Assembly: GCF_900106095.1 (NCBI RefSeq) | Contig: NZ_FNUD01000002.1 | Coordinates: 1,695,501-1,759,500, forward strand | Origin: Pseudomonas deceptionensis | Lineage (GTDB): Bacteria > Pseudomonadota > Gammaproteobacteria > Pseudomonadales > Pseudomonadaceae | Direction: 5' to 3' | DNA length: 64,000 nt | In this document: positions 8,501-15,935 of the stretch, one piece after another | Layout of the letters: the number at the start of each line of letters is the position of its first letter | How positions within the stretch are numbered: the first letter of the stretch is position 1 | Translations under genes and position numbers: made by a program | The notes under the pieces: model-generated | What the model saw: only the letters and a program-made list of their open reading frames with translations | The model's database searches: none | Told to the model about the DNA's origin: nothing

Positions 8501-9375
8501 TCACTCCATGATTGGAGCGTGTTATGCAGGCGCCAATGAGGTTTTTTGTGTGGTGTCACCTTGTAGAGGATGGGTGTGACGCCTTTGGCTTTCCACTCGG
8601 TTGTCTTGAGCTCCTCCTGGCCTGGCACGCAATCTCCAAAGGCCCAAGCCTGAAGTGTGGTTTCACCTAGCATCCGGTCAGCAGCGAGTGCGTCCATCAT
8701 GTAGCGGAGTACTGGGTCGTTGATGCTGTACCCGACGAAACAGACGATATAATTGCGAAAGAGCTCACTTACAAAGCGGGCAGCCCAGCGTTCGGTTAGG
8801 TACGCAAGTCCGAAATCGCCGCTGGTGACAACCAAGCGATTCAACGCATCTTCATCAGGCTTGTGCGGCAGCGCACCGTGCAGGGCTACCAACCCATTCC
8901 ACCGGGTTTTTTTGGGGATAGGCAGCATAGGCGCGGTGAAGGTCTGCAACTTTTGCTTGGAGCGCTTAGCCGCTGAGTCGAATAGCCGGTCGAAGTTTGT
9001 GGTTACGAGTCGAAGTGCATCTTCCCTCGTACGTGCAAGCCTAAGCAATGCTTCGTGTGTTGACGTGGCCGCTTTGAGCTTGAGGTTAGGTTTCAGTGCA
9101 GCAGCCAGCGCAGACCTCACTCTCCCTCGTTGGCCGGGCATCCTGCGTTCGAGAAGGTCGAGTGTCGCATCGAATTTCTCGCTCTTGAAGGCTTCCTCCT
9201 CGATCGCATTTTTTGTCGTTCCCAACTGATTATAGATTTCTTCAACCAGGCCCTTGAAACCTGGCAGACCCGCAGGGTACGAAATTCCTGCCCCGCAGAA
9301 GAAAACCACTTTCCCCTCTTCATGTGCCTGCAAAAGCTCTTCGGGGACGTCAGGCCCATCTGCTACAAACTGCAT
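5548..9375 (-). CDS. SIR2-domain protein, defence-type (DUF4020-like C-terminus), 1,275 aa
   Basis: The N-terminal ~230 residues are a SIR2-like NAD-binding domain: GAGIS at 28-32, TTNFD at 125-129 (Asn127), the catalytic-type His166-Gly and the GYSINDP motif at 215-221, all present. The remaining ~1,000 residues are predominantly helical, with several Trp- and Leu-rich segments, as in the large SIR2/DUF4020 proteins reported in anti-phage islands (DSR type). In that group the SIR2 domain destroys NAD+ when infection is sensed, halting growth; this is inferred here from the motifs. The ATG at 9375 has TAGGAG twelve bases upstream. The gene is downstream of, and in the same direction as, the HTH-fused giant (257-bp gap), so they may be one functional unit; a palindrome lies in its leader (9399-9414). 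Alternative: a stand-alone defence gene. Confidence 0.75.
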   Translation of the reverse strand: MQFVADGPDVPEELLQAHEEGKVVFFCGAGISYPAGLPGFKGLVEEIYNQLGTTKNAIEEEAFKSEKFDATLDLLERRMPGQRGRVRSALAAALKPNLKLKAATSTHEALLRLARTREDALRLVTTNFDRLFDSAAKRSKQKLQTFTAPMLPIPKKTRWNGLVALHGALPHKPDEDALNRLVVTSGDFGLAYLTERWAARFVSELFRNYIVCFVGYSINDPVLRYMMDALAADRMLGETTLQAWAFGDCVPGQEELKTTEWKAKGVTPILYKVTPHKKPHWRLHNTLQSWSETYRDGMTGKMRMVSESALARPSSSTTEDDFVGRMLWALADKTGAPARHFAEINPVPPLEWLTHAFSEARFRHCDLNRFGIPASLEADEKLKFSLIDRPTPYGLAPKMRLASGVANTVQMDNVMSHLSRWLIRHLNDPQLLMWIVSQGGVPHSYLESLIEIQLNHLASLRRDGRSLELKEILTHAPNAVPTIEMEVLWRILLSGRVKSLYQHTGLHSWLSRVRTDGMSVLHRLELRSLLAPKLLLRGPMHWGSSASDNDGEKRLKESLNWEVVLDSNHVRSTLQDLINCNLRGFLPGLIDDFERLLLEVLDLASLLGDATNRSDKSYRHLPSILPHPQNRGFREWVTLIELLRDMWLALRLEKPSHASQIAARWFDIPYPAFKRLAFFAASQEKCIDQNLWVSWLTSDEGWWLWSIETRREVLRLLVLQGGQLSRTVGAQLQRAILKGPPRDIYRTDLEPERIQGATAHSIWLNLVKLQTSGFKLNASAAKRLQHLSVANPLWRVSENERDEFSSWMTVSGDPDFESSIEVSVAPDNKAELIEWLKLPPKDSYGISRDTWSDTCRKRPLTTLHALSELSSQGEWPIERWREALRAWRGRRLHARFWTHAAPVVLALPDEKLGEIAHGVSNWLEVLSEKTTIRDEDQLYALCRRLMDLPSVSDAEPEDDSSNARPVNEAINHLVGMVTQVLINHWYRQSPRDNEGLPPALSDFFTELTDTNIQRYRHGRVILGSHLISLYRVDKDWTEHCLLPLLNWERDAFEAKGIWEGFLWSPRLYQPLLAAFKPEFLQTAHHYEELGEHKQQFAAFFTYVAIGPVEGFSVQELRTAIAALPVDGLEESAQALSQALEGAAGQREENWSNRIQPFWEGIWPKSLELKTERIADSLAQLALAAGEKFPVALKAIFDWLMPLEFSYSVMQSLADSGHCSLYPKDSLALLEAVTGEHHVLPEELRQCLNSIVQSDPTLRDTAQFRRLDELLQRMGG

Positions 9376-9398
9376 GCTGCTGCTCCTAGAGCGTGAAG

Positions 9399-9414
9399 GC
9401 TGAGCATGCTCAGC
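9399..9414. promoter_or_regulatory. 16-bp perfect palindrome upstream of the SIR2 gene
   Basis: gctgagcatgctcagc reads the same on both strands and lies 24-39 bp before the ATG at 9375, where an operator or promoter-overlapping site would be expected. Its protein is unknown; the HTH-containing neighbour is one candidate. Confidence 0.4.
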
Positions 9415-9632
9415 AGAATCTCAATAGCGGTTTATGGCCACAGCGCCTAGTTTCAAGCATAAAGCACAGCTCAGGCTTCACAGTCCATACCGAGATTCGG
9501 TTCTGAGCTGTCTCGACTCTGATAGGTGGGCACCGAAAGGGGATTGTGACAGCGTATCATCAACCCGGACGTTGTCTGCCATAGTCGGTCGCCGCGAATA
9601 GCAGGCAATGGATATGGGTGAATTAGGTGAGC

Positions 9633-12600
9633 TTAATGTCTGAGGCGTCGCCGAATTCCTGCCTCCGTATCCTGCCGCTCCGCTTCATGTTCGTAGGTCT
9701 CCACCATTGATGCTAAAAGTGATGAGGATACGAACGGATGGGAGAAGTTTAGGGCCTCGGCCCATTTGCGATACTTCGCAGCGAGCTCTCTCTCCTGGCC
9801 TCCTCCTTCGCCACGCCAATGCGCGCCTCGGGAGTTGTAGAGCCCGGTATGAGCTCCTTGCGAAATCTCTTCGGAACCCAGCTCCTCCATGACGTCGCGA
9901 ACAACTTCATTTGGCCACACTCCATCCTTCCCCTCAGGGGCATGGGATAGAAGCTTACCAAGGCAAATATCGGCTATTTCACTTCGGTCGAGTTCGAAGC
10001 AGCTTCGGCGGACTGTCGCCATCCATTCAGATAGTTTTTCACGGGCGAGTTCCTCAGTTGCTTCATTCTCGCCAGGTATCCGCTCCAAGGCTGTCAGCAA
10101 GCGATATCCTTGTTTAGCCAAGCGCTGCCTTCCTTCTTCGGTGCTTGATTCTGAAGGGTCACTCCCAGGAGTATTGCGCTTGTACATCCAGGTTATAGCC
10201 TGGACGAATATTTCAGGATGGTCCTCGACATAGCGTTCTAGATTAGGGATCTGATGTCCATCACCACCTCGAAGCGAGGAAGCCAATACATCAATAAACA
10301 TAAACTCAAGTCCGGCTTTTTCCTCAATCAGCACATCTGGGTTTTGATCTAAGAGTTTAAAGGCTTGTTGGATTTCATAGCTTTGAAGCTGGTACTCACC
10401 GCCTTTATCGTTGCTTTCATTTGAGATTCCGGAAAGCATCTGAACCAGTAGTTCTGGACGTACTTCATCAAGCTTGAAATGAACTGAGGAGAAGGCTGCG
10501 CGAGGTCTTCCCGCGCTAAGAAGATTCACGATGCCTTCGTTATTCTGGTCTGGCGCATCAAACACAAACTCTGGAGTTACATCGCGCCAGTAACTACCCT
10601 GAGCATCGGCTGAGAGTTGATCTAAGAGAGCCCAAGTCGCTCTGCAATAATGTGAAAGAAGTAATATGTGCAGGGCATCACTTTCAGAAATCTCATTGAG
10701 TAAAGTCATGAAAAGAGCGGCATGCTGTTCTTGATCAAGCCCTTTCAAAACGCCACTCGCGATGGAGTAATAGCTGGGGTTTTCATTCCCCTTGCCTATG
10801 CACTGCAGTACTAGTTCTCCAATCTGCTCAGCCTGCAAGATTGCGCGCGCTAGATACCAGCCGATTTGCCGATGAAAATTGCCCTTAGCAGCAAGATCAA
10901 AAACTCCATCTAAACCATTAGTGGAGACAATCTCGCTCAAGGCTTCAAGGCGAAGTTTTTCAATGCGACGTTCACGAGCCTCAAAATCAAGCTCCTCACT
11001 AGAGAGTTCATCTGCTGACTCCTCTACCCAGCCATGCCTGAACAGCCATTCGTGCTTATTGATGACGTCAGTTGGCTTCATCGAGGCGTAAACATCCTTC
11101 GCGATCTTCGTAAGCATTGCCTGAGCAACTTCGTCGTGAGGGGGCTTCCGTCTGCGTCTTGACAGCACCGTCACGCGGATTTTTTCACGTACGCGGGCGA
11201 TATCGGCATCTGTAGCTCCAGCTATCCGCCATTCGCCAATTAGTTTCCAGACCTTCTCTTGGTCCTCGACCGATAGCGCGTGAAGCCTCGCTATGAGGTC
11301 ACAGATCATGTCGACTGTATAAGACGGCCTGCTTAGCGCTATCTTGACCATTTCGCGGACATAATCATTGATAGGCTCCCACGTACTGAATGGCTCACCA
11401 AAGCCGTATCCATCTGGCCTCCATTTGGGTTTCTGGGTGTAGTCTCCAATCCGACTACCGAAATCGCCGAACTGCTGGAGGCAGATTTCCCAGCCTACTG
11501 AAGGGTGTTTCTCCATCAACATATGCATGGCCTTCAACCGCAAGGCGTGATCAGCTGCTGTCTGCGGCATCCATGCTCTGAATATCGACCCCAGAGAGCT
11601 GATTGGCTTATTACCCCAATTGTCCTGAATTTTGACCTCGGCGAGCCGCCCCAAAATTTTGACTACTCTAGGAAAGGTTGCGGGATTCCAAGCCAGCCCC
11701 TCAAGCGCCCAAAGAAGACCTGTGCGTTTAGGTGATGCAAAGAGGCCTGGTGCGACAGGGTGTAGCAAGTCCATTGTGCAAGGCATATCTGATCTGAGGT
11801 CGCGCTCTATAATGCTCAAGAGCTCCTTCGGGGCAGCTTCTGCATAGAGTGGGAGATCGCGATCATTCGCTTCTAGTTTGCGGGTTTCAAGCGGCTCAAG
11901 AAGTTCCGACACCAGTCTGGCGGCCGCTACTTCCCCATCAAAACCGAGACGTTGCCCAAACAGGTGCTTTCCATGCACAGCGAGCAAAACTAAAGTTTCA
12001 GAAATACCTTCGCGCAGAGCTGAGGAGAACTCTCGTTTTTTTCCATGAATTGCCGCCGCCCAGCGATCTTTCTCTGGGAGGTCAAGGGCCGGGTCGTCTT
12101 CACCTAGAACGATTTTCGCGATGTCGAAAAAGTGATTGAGGTCACCAAGCGTTACCGCTCCGGCAATCGCAAATAATGAGTCAATTTTGGAAATTACGCC
12201 GCGATAGTTGCCTAAGGACCACATGGGTGAATCGTTAAGCAGAAGTAGTTCCTGTACGCGTCTTTCCAGTGCGTCAAAGGAGAGGTCATTCGCTAGCAGT
12301 GATAGAACTTTATAGTCTGCATCATTGCGCGTATCCCAAGTTCCTAAGAGTGCGAGCGGGACTAGGTTAGAGGCGGCCTGATGATCGGCAGCCCAAGTAG
12401 GGGTTTTTATCGCTGGGATTGTAGAAAGTATCCGCCGCAACACAGTCAACGAGCGGCCAGAAGCGTTGGTAAGTCTATTGATTTCGTCGCGCCCTTTGTT
12501 CATCGCCTCAAGAGCTTTGTTGAAGGCCTCATAACCTAATGGCTCTAGGATAATGTTCGGGTTAGCATTCGCAGCGTTGCGCGGGTACACCACGATAGTT

Positions 12601-13736
12601 CGCAGGGATCCACTATAAGGCCCGAATTCCCGTTCGACGTTTCGAGTATGGGCAACGGCAATGAAATTAGTCGTGCTTTGCGCAAGATTTGGTAGTACTC
12701 CACATTCGTCGAAAACAAGTACTCGGTCTTTGTGAATCTGGAACTCCGGCTCGCTGAACATCTGGCTCAAGAATGCAATTGCCTCCTCAACCGAGTCGGC
12801 CGTTATAACGAGTGGCTCTGAGTCGCACTTCGAAAGAAATGATTTTATACGGCTGCGCCAGACATCCATCGGTGTGCTGAAGAGTGACGGGTGAAGGGGG
12901 GGGGTTGCGACATTGGCCCAATCGGTCCAACACTTCTCGAGAGTTCGAACGCCTTTCGAAGGGCGTTCAGTTTGATTGGCAAACCATGTTTGTGCCGCAA
13001 TGGATGTTTCCATCCATTGCTCCAGGTCGCTGACGTCGTAGGCTCGGACGTCCTTCCAAAGCCCCTTTGCCTGCATGGTGGTAACCCATGCTGTCTTTCC
13101 AGGCCATCGCCGCGGTGTGACAAACACAAATGTCGTGTTTTCACTATCCGCCTTCTTAATCGCCTTTACGCTCTTCGAGAAATCGCCGTCAGCTTTTCCT
13201 TTGATGTCAACATTGACCCCGAATTCCCATCCTGACACGCCTTCAGGAATCCAAGGCGTACCTGAAGAGGCTTTGATGAAGCCATCCCAGCCAGGGCGTT
13301 CCGCATCATCATTACCAGGGAAGTCAACCTTCTCCAGGCTAACGCCAGTCGAATTGACAAGAGTGCGAAGCAGAACCGATAGCTGGGTGCGGGCCGCGAT
13401 TGTTTTTGAAAACCAATCGCTTATGTCATTGCCTGTAATACTGAGAAACGGTGCTACATAGGCGCGCGCGTTCGCAGTGGAAACACCTGCCTTCGCGGCG
13501 TGTGAGTCAAAAGAATTCTGTAGGTTAAGGATATCTGTGGCTGGAACACCAAAAACTCGCTCCAGCCGGGCGGCCATATCAGGTGTCGCTGACACCTTCG
13601 CGTTGAGGAAGTTTGACACTCCGGGACGGCTGATACCGATGAGTTTTGCCGCTTCGGTCACCGTCAGCTTTCGAGGCTTGAGGATATTTTCTCGGACCCA
13701 GTGACCCGGGTGCGGGGAGGTATCTTTCTTTTCCAT
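9633..13736 (-). CDS. HigA-like HTH fused to a giant nuclease/NTPase-like protein (1,367 aa)
   Basis: Residues 9-73 are an XRE-type helix-turn-helix that resembles the HigA antitoxin (HPGHWVRENIL..., LTVTEAAKLIGISRPGVSNFLN). Residues ~130-240 hold a restriction-endonuclease-like pattern: PGWDG around Asp151, WEFG around Glu171, Lys179/181, then FVFVTPRRWPGK; the E-x-K motif is replaced by E-x-G, so catalysis is uncertain. About residues 300-420 look like a degenerate NTPase: a Walker-B-like VLVFDE without a Walker A lysine. The remaining ~900 residues are helical and repeat-like. I do not recognise a named family. The layout (effector, NTPase-like, helical sensor) resembles STAND-type defence proteins, but here it starts with a DNA-binding domain that likely represses its own promoter via the palindrome at 13,759. 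The start ATG has only a weak ribosome site. Function inferred: phage sensing. Confidence 0.6.
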   Translation of the reverse strand: MEKKDTSPHPGHWVRENILKPRKLTVTEAAKLIGISRPGVSNFLNAKVSATPDMAARLERVFGVPATDILNLQNSFDSHAAKAGVSTANARAYVAPFLSITGNDISDWFSKTIAARTQLSVLLRTLVNSTGVSLEKVDFPGNDDAERPGWDGFIKASSGTPWIPEGVSGWEFGVNVDIKGKADGDFSKSVKAIKKADSENTTFVFVTPRRWPGKTAWVTTMQAKGLWKDVRAYDVSDLEQWMETSIAAQTWFANQTERPSKGVRTLEKCWTDWANVATPPLHPSLFSTPMDVWRSRIKSFLSKCDSEPLVITADSVEEAIAFLSQMFSEPEFQIHKDRVLVFDECGVLPNLAQSTTNFIAVAHTRNVEREFGPYSGSLRTIVVYPRNAANANPNIILEPLGYEAFNKALEAMNKGRDEINRLTNASGRSLTVLRRILSTIPAIKTPTWAADHQAASNLVPLALLGTWDTRNDADYKVLSLLANDLSFDALERRVQELLLLNDSPMWSLGNYRGVISKIDSLFAIAGAVTLGDLNHFFDIAKIVLGEDDPALDLPEKDRWAAAIHGKKREFSSALREGISETLVLLAVHGKHLFGQRLGFDGEVAAARLVSELLEPLETRKLEANDRDLPLYAEAAPKELLSIIERDLRSDMPCTMDLLHPVAPGLFASPKRTGLLWALEGLAWNPATFPRVVKILGRLAEVKIQDNWGNKPISSLGSIFRAWMPQTAADHALRLKAMHMLMEKHPSVGWEICLQQFGDFGSRIGDYTQKPKWRPDGYGFGEPFSTWEPINDYVREMVKIALSRPSYTVDMICDLIARLHALSVEDQEKVWKLIGEWRIAGATDADIARVREKIRVTVLSRRRRKPPHDEVAQAMLTKIAKDVYASMKPTDVINKHEWLFRHGWVEESADELSSEELDFEARERRIEKLRLEALSEIVSTNGLDGVFDLAAKGNFHRQIGWYLARAILQAEQIGELVLQCIGKGNENPSYYSIASGVLKGLDQEQHAALFMTLLNEISESDALHILLLSHYCRATWALLDQLSADAQGSYWRDVTPEFVFDAPDQNNEGIVNLLSAGRPRAAFSSVHFKLDEVRPELLVQMLSGISNESNDKGGEYQLQSYEIQQAFKLLDQNPDVLIEEKAGLEFMFIDVLASSLRGGDGHQIPNLERYVEDHPEIFVQAITWMYKRNTPGSDPSESSTEEGRQRLAKQGYRLLTALERIPGENEATEELAREKLSEWMATVRRSCFELDRSEIADICLGKLLSHAPEGKDGVWPNEVVRDVMEELGSEEISQGAHTGLYNSRGAHWRGEGGGQERELAAKYRKWAEALNFSHPFVSSSLLASMVETYEHEAERQDTEAGIRRRLRH

Positions 13737-13758
13737 GGTCTGGGTCCGCCAATTTGTA

Positions 13759-13783
13759 ATGTGTAAGGTTACACCTTACGCAT
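13759..13783 (-). promoter_or_regulatory. Operator-like inverted repeat upstream of the HTH giant
   Basis: Arms atgtgtaaggt (13759-13769) and accttacgcat (13773-13783) are reverse complements with one mismatch and a 3-bp spacer, 23 bp before the start of the gene at 13736. HigA-type antitoxins repress their own promoter through just such a site, so autorepression is the simple reading. Confidence 0.5.
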
Positions 13784-13906
13784 ATCGATGGCGGTTAAGC
13801 AAGATCTGTCTGCATCAGTTGAGCATAGGGGGAGAAGTAGCTGAGTCCCTAAATGAGTACCCTTTTTTGTATTTAAACAGTGGTGTCTGCTGATATTAAA
13901 GGATTT

Positions 13907-13940
13907 CAGTAGCTAGGTTTTGTTCCTGTCTCCGGCACCA
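13907..13940 (+). other. tRNA 3'-end-like fragment (putative att site, island boundary)
   Basis: The segment ends ttcctgtctccggcacca and can be read as the acceptor strand (ctccggc), discriminator A and CCA of a tRNA, preceded by a partial T-arm. This resembles a threonine tRNA with a GCCGGAG acceptor. No 5' half (gccggag..) lies upstream, so it is only the 3' end. Elements inserted in a tRNA leave such a duplicate at the far end. The next bases belong to conserved chromosomal genes, so this is the likely right boundary of the island. Confidence 0.5.
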
Positions 13941-13964
13941 TCTGAAAGTTGTTGATGCATGCGC

Positions 13965-14849
13965 TCAGGTGCGTCGCTGCAAACCCACGGCAATGCGTAT
14001 AAAGGCCCTGGACGCAGGTGACGCCTGGCGCTCATCCAGCACCGCCAGCCCCACGCGGCGTGTCACCGGCGGGCTCAGCATCTTTTTGATATAGCTTTTA
14101 GCGTGGAGTGAGCCACGCGCTGGCAATGCTTGTTCTGCCAGAATGCTGACCCCGAAACCCATCTCGACCATAGCCAGTGTGCTGATTAACTGGGCACTGC
14201 GATGAAGCACGTTGGGCGCCAGTTTTTGCGCTGAAAACAGCCGTTGCAGCAGTGGCCCCGAACCGGCCTCGGTCATGATGAAGGGGCTGTCGCAGAGTTC
14301 TCCAAGGCTGACATGCTGCGCCCCGGCCAATGGGTGGTTGGCAGGCAGCAATGCAACCATTTGGTCCTCACAGAGCACAAAGGTGTCGAGTTTGTCCTCG
14401 GGCAGCACCACAAATCCCACATCGACCCGCCGCTCCTGAATCCAGCTGATGACCTCCTGGTCTGTCCCTTCGTCGATGCGTACCTCTATCTCCGGATAGG
14501 TCCGGCGATAGTGCTCAAGAATGTCAGGCAGCAACTTCATGGACGCAGAAGGCCCAAACGAACCGATACGCAGTGTGCCGCGTTTCATCCCGCGTGCATC
14601 GGCGGCTTCCTGGCGCATGGTTTCGGACAACCCGAGGATTTCCTGGGCCCGCAGCAGCAGTTGTGCACCTATATCGGTCAGCTCAACACCGACCTGATGG
14701 CGGTGAATCAGCTCAACCCCCATTTCCTGTTCCAGTGTTTTGAGTGCGTGGGACACCGCTGACTGGCTGATACCCAGGCGCGTGGCGGCCAAGGTGAAAC
14801 CGCGCAGCTCGGCTACCCGGGCAAAAATTTCGAGCTGGGTAAACGTCAT
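13965..14849 (-). CDS. LysR-family transcriptional regulator
   Basis: A 294-residue product when started at MTFTQLEIF (14849); a start at 14876 adds nine residues and has no better ribosome site. The HTH (about residues 15-42, GFTLAATRLGISQSAVSHAL) is typical of LysR regulators, followed by a linker helix and a substrate-binding domain with conserved patches (RIGSFGPSAS, GFGVSILAE). The gene is divergent from an EamA exporter (62-bp gap), so that gene is the likely target. The inducer is unknown. First conserved gene after the island. Confidence 0.85.
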   Translation of the reverse strand: MTFTQLEIFARVAELRGFTLAATRLGISQSAVSHALKTLEQEMGVELIHRHQVGVELTDIGAQLLLRAQEILGLSETMRQEAADARGMKRGTLRIGSFGPSASMKLLPDILEHYRRTYPEIEVRIDEGTDQEVISWIQERRVDVGFVVLPEDKLDTFVLCEDQMVALLPANHPLAGAQHVSLGELCDSPFIMTEAGSGPLLQRLFSAQKLAPNVLHRSAQLISTLAMVEMGFGVSILAEQALPARGSLHAKSYIKKMLSPPVTRRVGLAVLDERQASPASRAFIRIAVGLQRRT

Positions 14850-14938
14850 CGAGTTGCCCCATGAGCTTTTGCTCATTTCTGTATGAGTTTGTATCTGTCC
14901 GAGTATAGGCGCATCACTTCTTACAGGCGCTTATCGGC

Positions 14939-15868
14939 ATGCACACCACCTACCTACCGAGTTGGGTTACATCGAAATACACCGTTTACGCCAAGCTGGT
15001 AGCGGTGTCGTGTTTGTGGGGCGGCACGTTTGTCGCGGGGCGTTATCTCGCGGCGGATACAGCGCCACTGCTCTCGGCCTGCCTGAGATTTTTGATGGCG
15101 AGTTTGACTCTGGTACTGATCCTGAGTCTGCAGCGCAAACTGAAAATATCGCTGAGCCTGCGTCAACTGCTGCAATTGGCGGTGCTCGGTTTTTTTGGGG
15201 TGTTTGCCTATAACCTGTTTTTCTTTTACGGACTGCATTTCATCAACTCGTCGCGGGCGTCGCTGATTGTGGCGCTCAATCCGGCGCTGATTGCATTAAC
15301 CGCCTTTGCATTTGCGGGTGAGCGGCTCAGACCGGTCAATCTGGCGGGTATCGTCCTCTGTATCGCAGGTGCAATGACCGTGATTGTCAGCAAGAGTGCG
15401 GGCTCCATCAGCCTGGAGGCGGGTGCCTGGCGCGGTGATCTGCTGATTCTGGGCTGTGTTATGAGCTGGGTGATCTACAGCGTGTTTGCCCGCAAGCTGG
15501 TCGGGGAAATCGGCCCGCTGCACACCGTGATGTACTCGGTGCTGGCAGGCACCTTGATGCTTTTAATTGCAGCCATCATTCAGGGCGATTTAAACCTTTC
15601 AGCCGTTTCTCAACTTCGCCAGTCACAGTGGCTGAGCCTTGTTTACCTCGGCGTCTTTGGCTCGGCACTGGCGTATATCTGGTACTACGACGGCATTCTG
15701 AAAATCGGAGTAACCCAATCCGGTGCATTTATTGCCCTCAACCCGCTGTCGGCGGTGGCGCTGGGGATGCTGATTTTGGGTGAACGCCTGAGCCTGCCCA
15801 TGGTGCTGGGTGGCTTGCTGGCCATTACGGGCATCGTGCTGTGCAATCGCGGGCCAAGGTCTGTCTGA
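14939..15868 (+). CDS. DMT-superfamily (EamA) inner-membrane transporter
   Basis: 309 residues with ten predicted membrane helices in two EamA halves; the first half starts around residue 20 (LVAVSCLWGGTFVAGRYLA) and the second at about 168 (LLILGCVMSWVIYSVFARKLVG), each with the Pro-containing end NPALIALTAF / NPLSAVALGM. EamA proteins export amino acids or related metabolites; the substrate is not predictable. Divergent from the LysR gene, probably controlled by it. The next gene starts 67 bp later. Confidence 0.85.
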   Translation: MHTTYLPSWVTSKYTVYAKLVAVSCLWGGTFVAGRYLAADTAPLLSACLRFLMASLTLVLILSLQRKLKISLSLRQLLQLAVLGFFGVFAYNLFFFYGLHFINSSRASLIVALNPALIALTAFAFAGERLRPVNLAGIVLCIAGAMTVIVSKSAGSISLEAGAWRGDLLILGCVMSWVIYSVFARKLVGEIGPLHTVMYSVLAGTLMLLIAAIIQGDLNLSAVSQLRQSQWLSLVYLGVFGSALAYIWYYDGILKIGVTQSGAFIALNPLSAVALGMLILGERLSLPMVLGGLLAITGIVLCNRGPRSV

Positions 15869-15935
15869 TTGACGGCGTACATTGATGTCCGAAAATGGCG
15901 AGAACCGGCAAAAATTCGGTGCTATTCTGCGGCCC

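Noticed and set aside
9633..13736. Walker A motif in the giant protein
   Set aside because: The segment where it would lie (PLVITADSVEEA) has no GKS/T; NTPase activity is therefore not claimed.
587..13853. 10-bp match agtccctaaa at 587-596 and 13844-13853 as attachment repeats
   Set aside because: Short; flanks differ; the tRNA-like fragment at 13907 is a better boundary signal.
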